This document shows, one piece after another, positions 22,700-31,179 of a DNA stretch of 34,617 nucleotides. The translations under genes were made by a program, and so were the position numbers. Origin of the DNA: Lentisphaerota bacterium (GTDB taxonomy: Bacteria > Verrucomicrobiota > Kiritimatiellia > PWTM01); assembly GCA_016873715.1 (NCBI GenBank), contig VGWF01000044.1:1-34617 (forward strand), given 5' to 3'. How positions within the stretch are numbered: position 1 is the stretch's first letter; each line of letters opens with the position of its first letter. The notes beneath the pieces were generated by a model, which was not told the DNA's origin, ran no database searches, and was given only the letters and a program-made list of their open reading frames with translations.

Positions 22700-25600
22700 A
22701 TGAAGGCAATGATCGGACTGGGTCTGGCCGCGACCCTGGCGGCGGGCGCGGCGGTGCCGTGGGCGGACGGGCTCTACATCGGCAACGGCGGCGACTGGAG
22801 GCAACGCATCGCCATCACCGTGACCAACGCCGGCGGCCACGCGGTCGAGGGCGCTCCGGTCGAACTCGGCGTCGGAGCGGGTCCGGGCGAGATCGCACTG
22901 GCCGGGGCCGCCGCGGATGCGATCCGCGTGTGTGACTCGAACGGAACCGAGTTCCTTTGGGCGATCCGCGATGCGGCCGGCCGGCCGGTCCGCCGCGGTC
23001 CCATCCCCTCCGGCGCGACGCTGATCGTTCCGGTCGAGTGTCCTTCGGGCGCGTCGACGGCGCTCCACGTCTACTTCGACAATCCGTCCGCCTGGGCGGT
23101 GCCGGACTTCCTGGATGCGGCCGCGGGCTTCCGCAACGGCGGCGTCGAAGCCGGCGAGGGGGATACGCCGGAGGGGTGGGCGCATGACGGCGGGGATGAT
23201 GCCCACGTCGCATCGTGGTCCACCGAGCGTCCGCGCTCGGGCGCGAAGTGCCTCAAGACCGTCGTGGCGCCCGGTGCGGAACCGACCTGGATCGCCACGC
23301 GCCAGCACGGGATCGGCGTCGCGGCCGGGGCGCGCTATGTCTTCCGGGCCTGGGTCCGCGCGGAGGGCGTGACGGGGAGCGTCGGCTGGTACGTCCATGT
23401 CGGCAACGCGAAGAAGCCGCTGGCGATCAGCCCGATGGCGACGGTCCCCGGCGGCACGTTCGACTGGCGCGAGGTGAAGCTGGAGTTCACCGCGCCCGCG
23501 GATGCCGACCGCGCCGACCTCGGCACCGTCCTGCGCGGCACCGGCGCCGCGTGGTTCGACGACGCCTCGCTCGAGCGCCTCGATGCCAGCCCGCTCCGCG
23601 CTGCAGCCTCCGCGCCGGAGCGAAGGCCGGAGTTCCGCGAAACCGGCGGCGATGCGCCGTGGCCGGCCGACGAGGGCGGGGCCGTGTGGACGTGGCGCTT
23701 CCCCGTGCGAGTGCGGAATCCCGGCGAAGCTCCGCTCGATGCCGGGCTGCTGGCGGTGGATCTCGCCGGGCCGCTGGCGCGTCTCCATGGGCGCGCGGAT
23801 CCCGACCGGATCGTCGTGACGGACGGCGGCCGCGCCGTGCCGTTCAACCGGTTGGGGACGATCGTTCTCTTTCCCGCGACGGTCGAGGGCCGGTCGCTGC
23901 GCACGTTCCACGTCTGCTTCCGGCCCGGAGACGGGCGGGCGTCGTCCGCCGGCCCGGCCGTCCGCGAGTACGCCGCCAACCCCGCGCTGCCCGGCGGCGA
24001 GACGCGCGAGGCCGTGACCGGGGTGGAGCGGGCGGAGTACGAGCGGCTGCTGTCGGGCGCCGCGAACCTCGCGAGGAATCCGAGCTTCGAATCCGGCGCC
24101 GGGACGCCGGAAGACTGGACGGGGGCCGAACCGCGCGTCGGGGCGGGACGGGCCGACATGGCCGCCGAGGCGCCCGGTCTCTTCGGTGCGCGAGCGGTGC
24201 GGATGACGGTGCCGTCCGCCGCGGCGGGCGACTGGCGCGGATGGCGGCAGACGATCCCGGTCGGGCCCGGCCAGACGCTCCTGTTCGCGTCGTGGCTCAA
24301 GTGCCGCGACCTGGCCGGCGGCGGGCTCCAATTGCACGCCCACTGCCGCACCGCCGCGGGCGCGATGTGCTCGAGCGGTGCGTTTCAGGGCGCCGGACCC
24401 GGCATCTCCGGCACACGCGACTGGACGCTGGTGCAGGGGCTCTTCACGATGCCGGCCGACGCGGCGCGATTCGACCTGCACCTGACGATGAACGCCGCGG
24501 GCACGGCGTGGCATGACGGTGTCGTGGTCTGCCGCGTCACACCGGCCGTGGCCGGCGGCCTCCAGACGCGTCCGTCGTCCCCCGGATCCGGCCCCGCCGC
24601 GCGGCCGGTCAACGCGATCGTCAAAGTCTTCCGGGACGACGCTCCGCCGGCGTCAGCGGCGCCGGCGCGGCTCTCGGCGGCGCGGGGCGAGCGCGAGGCG
24701 CTGCAGATCGCGGTCCGGGGACCGCGGGCGGTTGCGGGCGTGCGCGTCGAGGCCCCCGCCCCGCGCGGCCGCTGGGGCCGGAGTCTTCCGGCGCCGGAGA
24801 TCGGCGTCGTCGGGTATGTTCCGGTCGATCACGTGACGAGTTACTACCAGTCCGACAGCCCCGCGTGGCATCGCAAGTTCCCGACGCGGCAGGGCGCCTC
24901 CGACGGCTGGCCGGGCTGGTGGCCCGACCCGATCCTGCCGCGCGACGGATTCGACCTTGCCGCCAACGAGACGCAGCCCGTGTGGCTGACCTTCCGCGTG
25001 CCCGCCGACGCCCGGCCGGGGGAGTACCGCGGCACGGTCCGGTTCGCCGCCGGCGGAGCCGTTCTCGCCGAGGCGCCGTACACGGTCCGCGTGTGGAACT
25101 TCGCGCTGCCCGACGAGCGTCACGTCAAGGCGATCTACGACGTGCGGCCGAATCTCCGGTACTGGCAGCCGGCGGAGGGAACGGCGGACGAGGTGCGCCG
25201 CGCGATGTGGCGGTTCATGTCCGAACGCCGCCTGTGCCCCGACACGATCCGGCCCGAGCCGAAGCTCGCGTGGCGCGACGGGAAGGTCGAGGCCGATTTC
25301 GCCGCGTTCGACGAGGCCGCCGCGTACTACTTCGACGAGCTCCACATGCCGCACATGTACACGCCGTGGATGTTCTACGGTTTCGGCTGGGGACACCCGC
25401 CGTCCCCGAGGTTCGGCGAGACGCCGTACGAGGGCGAGTCGCCGTACGAGGGGGCCGACCGCGCGGTCCTGCGTCCCGAGTTCAAGCGCGCCTACCAGGC
25501 CTGCCTGAAGGCCTTCTGGGACCATCTCAAGGCGAGGGGATGGGACCGGAAATGCGTGCTCTACATCTCCGACGAGCCGTACGACAGCCAGGAACCCATC

Positions 25601-26302
25601 CGCCGCCAGATGAAGGCGCTCTGCGACATGATCCACGAGGTCGACCGCGCGATCCCGGTCTATTGCAGCACGTGGCATCACCAGCCCGAATGGGACGGCG
25701 TCCTCGACGTGTGGGGCGTCGGCCACGACGGCCGCGTGCCCGTGGCGAAACTCGCGGAGATCCGGAAGTCCGGCGCGCGCGTGTGGTGGACCACCGACGG
25801 ACAGATGTGCACCGACACGCCCTACTGCGCGATCGAGCGCATGCTGCCGCACTACTGCTTCAAGTACGGCGCCGAGGCCTACGAGTTCTGGGGCATCGAC
25901 TGGCTCACCTACGATCCCTACGAGTTCGGCTGGCACGCCTACATCCACCAGAGCGGCTCGCCGGGGACGTCGACCTGGGTCCGCTACCCGGCGGGCGACG
26001 GCTACCTCGCGTACCCCGGCCGGCCCTTCGGCCGCATCGAGCCGGTGCCCTCCATCCGGAGCGAGCAGGCGGGCGAGGGGAGCGAGGACTACGAGTACCT
26101 CCACATGCTTCGCGAACGCATCGAGGCGGCCGCCCGCGCCGGGCGCGCCACCGGCGACGCCGTCCGCGTGCTTGCCGCCGCGCAGGACCTGGTCTCGATC
26201 CCGAATTCCGGCGGGCGCTACTCGACGCGATTCCTGTCCGACCCCGACGCCGTGTTCCGGGTCAAGGAGGAGGTCGCCCGCGCCATCGAGGCGCTGCGAT
26301 AG
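22700..26302 (+). CDS. Large secreted GH123/DUF4091-type glycoside hydrolase with N-terminal sandwich domains
   Basis: A 1200-residue secreted protein. Residues 1-23 are a signal peptide. Residues 24-150 are a beta-sandwich; 150-300 and about 455-625 are two carbohydrate-binding-like jelly rolls (the second starts NLARNPSFESG), with a further sandwich between. After an Ala/Pro linker, residues 636-810 form the N-terminal sandwich and 810-1200 the TIM barrel typical of GH123/DUF4091. The catalytic Asp-Glu pair is D958-E959 in YISDEPYD. GH123 enzymes release beta-GalNAc with substrate assistance; the exact substrate here is inferred only from family. The ATG at 22700 has a good ribosome site and promoter; upstream in-frame codons lie in repeats. 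Confidence 0.88.
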   Translation: MKAMIGLGLAATLAAGAAVPWADGLYIGNGGDWRQRIAITVTNAGGHAVEGAPVELGVGAGPGEIALAGAAADAIRVCDSNGTEFLWAIRDAAGRPVRRGPIPSGATLIVPVECPSGASTALHVYFDNPSAWAVPDFLDAAAGFRNGGVEAGEGDTPEGWAHDGGDDAHVASWSTERPRSGAKCLKTVVAPGAEPTWIATRQHGIGVAAGARYVFRAWVRAEGVTGSVGWYVHVGNAKKPLAISPMATVPGGTFDWREVKLEFTAPADADRADLGTVLRGTGAAWFDDASLERLDASPLRAAASAPERRPEFRETGGDAPWPADEGGAVWTWRFPVRVRNPGEAPLDAGLLAVDLAGPLARLHGRADPDRIVVTDGGRAVPFNRLGTIVLFPATVEGRSLRTFHVCFRPGDGRASSAGPAVREYAANPALPGGETREAVTGVERAEYERLLSGAANLARNPSFESGAGTPEDWTGAEPRVGAGRADMAAEAPGLFGARAVRMTVPSAAAGDWRGWRQTIPVGPGQTLLFASWLKCRDLAGGGLQLHAHCRTAAGAMCSSGAFQGAGPGISGTRDWTLVQGLFTMPADAARFDLHLTMNAAGTAWHDGVVVCRVTPAVAGGLQTRPSSPGSGPAARPVNAIVKVFRDDAPPASAAPARLSAARGEREALQIAVRGPRAVAGVRVEAPAPRGRWGRSLPAPEIGVVGYVPVDHVTSYYQSDSPAWHRKFPTRQGASDGWPGWWPDPILPRDGFDLAANETQPVWLTFRVPADARPGEYRGTVRFAAGGAVLAEAPYTVRVWNFALPDERHVKAIYDVRPNLRYWQPAEGTADEVRRAMWRFMSERRLCPDTIRPEPKLAWRDGKVEADFAAFDEAAAYYFDELHMPHMYTPWMFYGFGWGHPPSPRFGETPYEGESPYEGADRAVLRPEFKRAYQACLKAFWDHLKARGWDRKCVLYISDEPYDSQEPIRRQMKALCDMIHEVDRAIPVYCSTWHHQPEWDGVLDVWGVGHDGRVPVAKLAEIRKSGARVWWTTDGQMCTDTPYCAIERMLPHYCFKYGAEAYEFWGIDWLTYDPYEFGWHAYIHQSGSPGTSTWVRYPAGDGYLAYPGRPFGRIEPVPSIRSEQAGEGSEDYEYLHMLRERIEAAARAGRATGDAVRVLAAAQDLVSIPNSGGRYSTRFLSDPDAVFRVKEEVARAIEALR

Positions 26303-26315
26303 GACCTGGCCCGTT

Positions 26316-27152
26316 TCAAGGGCGAAGGAGCATCGCCACGTCGTGCCCCGCGTGAGCGAGGGCGAAGTCGTAGCGGACGGGATCCCCGGGGCACAGGACG
26401 GCGAGGGAGGCGGTGGCTTCGGCGGCGGCGGCGAAGTCCGGCGAGCGGCGGGACGTCAACCGCAGCCGTCGCGCGGCCCGGAAGGTGTGGACGTCCAGCG
26501 GCAGGACCAGTTCGGCGGGCGCGAGGCTCGTCCATCCACCGCGGTCGATGCGGTCGCGGCGGACCATCCAGCGGAAGAAGAGCAGCAACCGCTTGCACGC
26601 CGAGCCGCGGGCGGGGTCGGGCAGGAATCGCCCGTCGGCCAGGCCGGGCGAGATCTCCGCCAGCCCGGCGGCAAACGCCGCGGCGGCCTCGCAGAGCGTG
26701 GCGCGTCCGCGTCGCGCCGCGGCGAAGGCGGCATCGAGCGATCCGTGACGCTCGCGCACCTCGCGGACCGCCCAGAGGAGGTCCGCGAGGTGGGCGGCGC
26801 GGGTCCAGCGGTGCCGGAAGCCGGGCCACGCTCCCGCGAGGGCGTCGCGCGAGGGCTGACGCGCCAGCCACGCGGCGGGACCGGTGCCCATCGGGCGGAG
26901 CGCGGTTCCTACGCTTGCGAGAATCACCTTCAGGCCCCCGTAGGCCAGCAGGGCCGCGACAAGCCCGGCCACCTCGCGGTCCGCGACGTCGTCGAACGGA
27001 CGCACGAACCGGATCGGATCGATCTCCGCGAACGACGGCCGGTTGAAACGTTGATAGAGCCGGTCGAGGTCCGTCCGGAGCGCAAGCAGCCTGCGCGTCC
27101 GGATCGGCGACGGCGCCGGCGCGGCATGGAACGTCGGCGCGGGAGGCTTCAC
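26316..27152 (-). CDS. TIGR02757 (DUF2400) family protein
   Basis: A 278-residue protein of the TIGR02757/DUF2400 family, whose function is unknown. Recognisable stretches are YQRFNRPSFAEIDPIRFV near the N-terminus, DREVAGLVAALLAYGG, LLLFFRWMVRRDRIDRGGW, VLPLDVHTFRAARRL and the C-terminal CPGDPVRYDFALAHAG. Conserved Asp, His and Arg residues suggest a nucleic-acid or phosphate-related enzyme, but this is not established. The start is GTG at 27152, overlapping the manA stop as GTGA; earlier in-frame codons lie inside manA. It converges on the GH123-type gene with a 13-bp gap. Confidence 0.88.
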   Translation of the reverse strand: MKPPAPTFHAAPAPSPIRTRRLLALRTDLDRLYQRFNRPSFAEIDPIRFVRPFDDVADREVAGLVAALLAYGGLKVILASVGTALRPMGTGPAAWLARQPSRDALAGAWPGFRHRWTRAAHLADLLWAVREVRERHGSLDAAFAAARRGRATLCEAAAAFAAGLAEISPGLADGRFLPDPARGSACKRLLLFFRWMVRRDRIDRGGWTSLAPAELVLPLDVHTFRAARRLRLTSRRSPDFAAAAEATASLAVLCPGDPVRYDFALAHAGHDVAMLLRP

Positions 27153-28129
27153 GGAATCGACGCGCGGATCAGGGCCGCCGGTCCCGCTTCGGGCGAGAGA
27201 CGGAGGTCGCCCAGTCCGGCGGGGAGAAGCACCGAGGTGCCCGCGACGGCGTGTGCGGATCCGCCGCTCCATTCCAGGCCGAGGCGGCCCTCCGCGACGA
27301 ACAGGACGCGGAAGCCGCCCGGATCGGCGGACAGCCCGGCGGGGCCGCGAAGCGCCATCCGGTCGACGAGGAAGTAGGGGCTTTCCGCAATCCTCTCGAT
27401 CGAGTTCGGCGACGGACAGGGCAGGGGGCGGGGGATGGTCTTCGGCGCGCCGGCGTCGTCCCAGTCGATCACGCGGAGCGCCTGCGCGACGTGCGTTTCG
27501 CGCGGCCGGCCGTCGTGTCCGACGCGGCCCCAGTCATGGAGCCGGTAGGTCGTGTTCGAGTTCTGCTGCACCTCGAGGATCAGCAGGCCCGCGTCCAGCG
27601 CGTGGACGCGCCCGCCGGGGACGAAGATCGTGTCGCCGGCCGCCACCGGCACGGTCGCCAGCACATCCTCGAACCGGCTGCTGCGGATGGCGTCCTCCAG
27701 GTTGCGCCGGCCGGCGCCGGGTTTGAAACCCGCGTAGACCTGCGCGCCGGGGGCCGCGTCGAGCACGTGCCACATCTCGGTCTTCGCCTCGCCGCCGTGC
27801 CGCGCCGCCGTCGCGTCGTTCGGATGGACCTGCACGCTGAGCCGTTCGCGCGAGTCGATCAGCTTCACCAGGAGGGGGAACGGGCCGGCGCCGACGCGCG
27901 TTCCGAGCAGGGCGGCGCCGTGGGCTTCGACGAGGGACTGGAGCGTCGCGCCCGCGAAGCCGCCGTCGGCGACGACACTCATGCCCTCGGGCCGCGTCGA
28001 GATCTCCCACGATTCCGCGTAGATGCCCGGGGGCATGCCGCGGGCGTACTTCGTCACGATCCGGTCGCCGCCCCAGATGTAGTCCTTGTAGACGGGGCGG
28101 AACGTCAGCGGGTACCAGGGTGTCGTCAT
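27149..28129 (-). CDS. manA: Mannose-6-phosphate isomerase, class I
   Basis: A 326-residue zinc-dependent isomerase interconverting mannose 6-phosphate and fructose 6-phosphate; of the short bacterial type. Visible: PVYKDYIWGGDRI at the N-terminus, SWEISTRPEG, the metal site VQVHPND with EMWHVLD, GRVHALDAGLLILEVQQNSNTTYRLHDWGR, and a cupin C-terminus. The ATG at 28129 is chosen over a TTG seven codons earlier because GGAG lies nine bases before it. It has its own promoter overlapping the thiD stop and is coupled to the TIGR02757 gene by GTGA. Confidence 0.93.
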   Translation of the reverse strand: MTTPWYPLTFRPVYKDYIWGGDRIVTKYARGMPPGIYAESWEISTRPEGMSVVADGGFAGATLQSLVEAHGAALLGTRVGAGPFPLLVKLIDSRERLSVQVHPNDATAARHGGEAKTEMWHVLDAAPGAQVYAGFKPGAGRRNLEDAIRSSRFEDVLATVPVAAGDTIFVPGGRVHALDAGLLILEVQQNSNTTYRLHDWGRVGHDGRPRETHVAQALRVIDWDDAGAPKTIPRPLPCPSPNSIERIAESPYFLVDRMALRGPAGLSADPGGFRVLFVAEGRLGLEWSGGSAHAVAGTSVLLPAGLGDLRLSPEAGPAALIRASIP

Positions 28130-28149
28130 CGCCGGAAGCTCCGCGGGCA

Positions 28150-28178
28150 ATTCTACGCGGGTGTCCCGGCCGGTTCAA
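28150..28178 (-). promoter_or_regulatory. Strong candidate promoter of manA
   Basis: TTGAAC (28173-28178), 17 bp, TAGAAT (28150-28155, 5 of 6 matches) on the minus strand. The -10 overlaps the thiD stop codon. The manA ATG is 20 nt downstream. Confidence 0.55.
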
Positions 28179-28989
28179 CCGACGGGAGATCGCGCTCGTC
28201 CGCCGGCCACCCGAGATGGGCGAGCGGGCCGCGCCCTCGCCCGATCCCGCCGCCGAGCCGCAGTCCCTGGTTGACGTAGGCCTTGCCGAGCAGGACCGCC
28301 GTCTCGAGCGGCTTGCCGTGCGCGACGAAGGCGGCGATGGCGGACGAGAGGGTGCAGCCCGTGCCGTGGGTGTGCGTGACGTCCCGCCGCGGGCTGACGA
28401 TCCAGCGGACCCGGGTGTCGGCGTCGAGGTAGTCGCGCGCGTCCGTGCTCCGCAGGTGCCCGCCCTTGAGCAGAACCGCGCGGGCGCCGAGATCGCGCAG
28501 CGTGCGGGCGACCGCGGGGACATCGTCCGGGCCGCGCACCTCGTGGCCCGTCAGCAGCCCCGCCTCGACGGCGTTGGGCGTGAGCAGGCCGACGCGGGGC
28601 AGCAGGCTTTCGATCATCGCCCGCCGCCCGTCCGCGTCGAGAAAGGCCGCGCCGCCCGACGAGGCCAGGACCGGGTCGCACACGACGAAGGCGTCGAGGC
28701 CGGCGAGCACGCGGGCCGTCTCGCGCACCGCGTGGGCCGTGGCCAGCATCCCGATCTTCACCGCGCGCGGCGACAGGTCCTCGCGCAGGGCCTCGAGCTG
28801 CGCGGTCAGCATCGCGGGGGACACCGGCTCGATCGCGCGCACGCCGAGCGTGTTCTGCGCGATGACCGCGGTGATCGCCGAGCCGCCGTAGACGCCGAGC
28901 GCGTGGAAGACCTTGAGATCGGCCTGGATCCCGGCCCCGCCCGACGGGTCCGTCCCGGCGATGGTCCATGCAACCGGTCGCCCGCTCAT
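28153..28989 (-). CDS. thiD: Hydroxymethylpyrimidine (phosphate) kinase
   Basis: A 278-residue ribokinase-family enzyme that phosphorylates hydroxymethylpyrimidine and its monophosphate for thiamine synthesis. Visible: [18 protein letters not shown] at the N-terminus, [39 protein letters not shown] and [14 protein letters not shown] with C212. The ATG at 28989 overlaps the truA stop as ATGA. No other thiamine gene is nearby, so the enzyme may also serve salvage. The last 25 residues ([17 protein letters not shown]) are a non-conserved tail. Confidence 0.94.
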   Translation of the reverse strand: MSGRPVAWTIAGTDPSGGAGIQADLKVFHALGVYGGSAITAVIAQNTLGVRAIEPVSPAMLTAQLEALREDLSPRAVKIGMLATAHAVRETARVLAGLDAFVVCDPVLASSGGAAFLDADGRRAMIESLLPRVGLLTPNAVEAGLLTGHEVRGPDDVPAVARTLRDLGARAVLLKGGHLRSTDARDYLDADTRVRWIVSPRRDVTHTHGTGCTLSSAIAAFVAHGKPLETAVLLGKAYVNQGLRLGGGIGRGRGPLAHLGWPADERDLPSVEPAGTPA

Positions 28990-29822
28990 GCCGGCCGTCC
29001 CTTTCGTTGCGGTGGATAGAAGACGCGCCACAGGAAGAGCCCCTCCGGCGGGGCGGTGGGGACGCGGGCGGTGCGGACGCCGTGCGCGAGGATCTCCTCC
29101 GCGGATTCGGGCGGAAGCTCGCCGCGGCCGACGCGGATGAGGAAGCCCGCGAGGCTGCGGACCATGCGGTAGAGGAAGCCGTCGGCCCGCGCGACGATCG
29201 TGACCAGCGGCCCCCGGCGCAGCACGTCGAGCGCGCGGAGGTCGCGCACGGTCCCCTCGATCTCGCGGTTCGGGTTGGCGGAGAAGGGGGCGAAGTCGCG
29301 GCGGCCGAGAAGCCGGCCCGCCGCCTCGCGCATGGCCTTCACGTCGAGCGGTCGCCGCTCCCACGTGCGGTGGCGCCGCTCGAACGGCGGGAGCACGGCC
29401 GCGTTCCAGATGAAGTAGCGGTACTCCTTTCCCGTGCAGCTGTAGCGGGCGTGGAAGTCCGGCGCGACGGCCCGGAGCGCCGTGACACGGATGTCCGGCG
29501 GCAGCAGCGCGTTCATTCCGAGCTGGAGCCTGCGGGGGTCGGCGCGGAACGGGAGGTCGAAGTGGACCGGCTGGGCGCGGGCGTGGACCCCTGTGTCGGT
29601 TCGGCCGCTGGAATGCACCCGCGGGCGGTGGCCCGTGATCTCGCCGATCCCGCGTTCCAGCTCTCCCTGGACGGAGGGATGCTGCGGTTGGACCTGCCAG
29701 CCGGAGTAGGCGCCGCCGTCATACGCGACGATGGCCAGGTAGCGCCGGGCGCCGGTCTTCGCCGCCTCCGGGCGCACGCGGAAGCGGGCGCGGACGGCGG
29801 ACGGCTGGCCCGCCTGCGTCAC
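28986..29822 (-). CDS. truA: tRNA pseudouridine(38-40) synthase
   Basis: TruA converts uridines 38-40 of the tRNA anticodon arm to pseudouridine. The protein is 278 residues. Visible: [18 protein letters not shown], catalytic D76 in [44 protein letters not shown] and [21 protein letters not shown]. The GTG at 29822 overlaps the ruvX stop as GTGA; about 27 residues precede the conserved domain, so a later start is possible. It sits between ruvX and thiD. Confidence 0.95.
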   Translation of the reverse strand: MTQAGQPSAVRARFRVRPEAAKTGARRYLAIVAYDGGAYSGWQVQPQHPSVQGELERGIGEITGHRPRVHSSGRTDTGVHARAQPVHFDLPFRADPRRLQLGMNALLPPDIRVTALRAVAPDFHARYSCTGKEYRYFIWNAAVLPPFERRHRTWERRPLDVKAMREAAGRLLGRRDFAPFSANPNREIEGTVRDLRALDVLRRGPLVTIVARADGFLYRMVRSLAGFLIRVGRGELPPESAEEILAHGVRTARVPTAPPEGLFLWRVFYPPQRKGRPA

Positions 29823-30271
29823 CGCGGGTCCTCGTCCCCGAACGCGAACGGCTCCGGGGGCCGGCGGCTGTCGAGGTAGTGCTGGAGCACGATCTGTGCG
29901 GCGATCATGTCCACGACCTCCCTGCGCTTCTCGCGCCGCGCGCCGCCCTCGATCAGGGCGTTCTGCGCGGTGACGGTGGAGAGGCGCTCGTCCCAGAACT
30001 CGACCGGCAGGCCGAGCGCCTCGCCCGCCCATGCGGCGAACGCGCGGGCCTTCTCCGCGGCGGGCCCCTCGTCGCCGTCCATGCGCAGCGGCAGGCCGAC
30101 GACGATGCGGTCGACCTCCTTCTCGCGGCAGAGCGCCTTCAGCGCCGCGGCGAGGCGCGAGCGCGGCTCGGCCTCGAGCACCGTGTGGGGCGAGGCGATC
30201 AGGAGGGTGGGGTCGGAGAGCGCCACGCCGACGCGCTTCGTGCCGGGATCGAGGCCGAGAATGCGCGGCAT
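29819..30271 (-). CDS. ruvX: RuvX/YqgF family endonuclease, putative Holliday junction resolvase
   Basis: A 150-residue YqgF-family nuclease linked to 16S rRNA 5' end maturation and to Holliday junction cleavage. Visible: ILGLDPGTKRVGVALSD with the first catalytic Asp, IVVGLPLRMDGDEG, FWDERLST with the Glu, and DMIAAQIVLQHYL with the last Asp. It begins 3 nt after the trpA stop and is coupled to truA by a GTGA overlap. Confidence 0.94.
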   Translation of the reverse strand: MPRILGLDPGTKRVGVALSDPTLLIASPHTVLEAEPRSRLAAALKALCREKEVDRIVVGLPLRMDGDEGPAAEKARAFAAWAGEALGLPVEFWDERLSTVTAQNALIEGGARREKRREVVDMIAAQIVLQHYLDSRRPPEPFAFGDEDPR

Positions 30272-30274
30272 GGG

Positions 30275-31084
30275 TCAGGCCCCCGCGCCGTGGGCGGCGC
30301 GCGCCATCCGGGCGACCCAGGCGAAGACCGCCGCGCGCGCCTTCGCATCGCCGCCGGCCCCGTGGAGCCGGTCGACCAGCGCGCTTCCGACCACGACGGC
30401 ATCGGCGGCGGCCGCGGCGGCGGCGGCCTGGCCCGGCGTCGAGATGCCGAAGCCGAGCGCGAGCGGCAGGCGCGTGGCCCGGCGCATCCGCGCGAGGACG
30501 TCGCCGGCGTCGGTCGAGAGATCCTTGCGCGCCCCGGTGACGCCGGTGCGCGACACGCAGTAGACGAAGCCCGCCGCCTCGGCGGCGATGCGCTTCATGC
30601 GCGCGGCGGTGCTCGTCGGCGTGACGAGCAGGATCGGCGCGACCCCCGCGGCCCGCATGGCGGGGGCGAACGAGGGCGCCTCCTCGACCGCCATGTCGAG
30701 GATCAGCACGCCGTCGACCCCCGCGGCCGCGATGCGCCGGACCGTCGCCTCGAACCCGCGGGCGAGCAGGGGATTGAGGTAACTGTAGAGGACGATGGGC
30801 ACCCCGGACCGCCTCCGGACCGCGCGGACGCCGTCGAGAACGCGGGCCAGCGTGGCGCCGCCCTTCAGCGCGCGACCGGCGGACTCGACGTTGACGCGTC
30901 CGTCGGCCAGCGGGTCGGAGAACGGCACGCCGAGTTCGACGAGATCGGTTCCGGCCGCGGCCAGCCGAAGGACGTCCTCGACCGTGCGCTCCACGGTGGG
31001 GTCGCCGGCGGTGATGTAGGCGATGAAGCCCTTGCGGCCGTCCTTCGCCAGTTGCCGGAAGACCGCGTCGATGCGTTCGCTCAT
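30275..31084 (-). CDS. trpA: Tryptophan synthase alpha subunit
   Basis: TrpA (269 residues) splits indole-3-glycerol phosphate to indole and glyceraldehyde 3-phosphate; indole passes to TrpB. Visible: FIAYITAGDPT, LVELGVPFSDPLADG with catalytic E50 and D61, VLYSYLNPLL, YCVSRTGVTGAR and LALGFGIS. The segment after ADG reads RVNVESAGRAL rather than the usual PxIQ-A-RAL. trpB is not adjacent. The ATG at 31084 is chosen because a CATACT -10 ends 7 nt before it, leaving no room for a ribosome site. It heads trpA-ruvX-truA-thiD. Confidence 0.93.
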   Translation of the reverse strand: MSERIDAVFRQLAKDGRKGFIAYITAGDPTVERTVEDVLRLAAAGTDLVELGVPFSDPLADGRVNVESAGRALKGGATLARVLDGVRAVRRRSGVPIVLYSYLNPLLARGFEATVRRIAAAGVDGVLILDMAVEEAPSFAPAMRAAGVAPILLVTPTSTAARMKRIAAEAAGFVYCVSRTGVTGARKDLSTDAGDVLARMRRATRLPLALGFGISTPGQAAAAAAAADAVVVGSALVDRLHGAGGDAKARAAVFAWVARMARAAHGAGA

Positions 31085-31091
31085 GCGCCGC

Positions 31092-31120
31092 AGTATGGCC
31101 CGGCGCCGTCGCCCGGGCAA
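31092..31120 (-). promoter_or_regulatory. Candidate promoter of trpA, leaderless
   Basis: TTGCCC (31115-31120), 17 bp, CATACT (31092-31097) on the minus strand. The -10 ends 7 nt before the ATG, so transcription would begin at the start codon. Confidence 0.5.
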
Positions 31121-31163
31121 GCGGGCGCGCCGTGAAGATCGGGATGCATGATCCGGCAGGGTC

Positions 31164-31172
31164 TGCCATACT
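31164..31172 (+). promoter_or_regulatory. Candidate extended -10 promoter of the RluA-type gene, leaderless
   Basis: TGC followed by CATACT (31167-31172), ending 7 nt before ATG 31180. No convincing -35 is present; the TG of an extended -10 may compensate. Confidence 0.35.
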
Positions 31173-31179
31173 GGCCTCC

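Noticed and set aside
26316-29822. Three genes of exactly 837 nt (TIGR02757, thiD, truA)
   Set aside because: Unrelated families with no sequence similarity; the equal length is chance.
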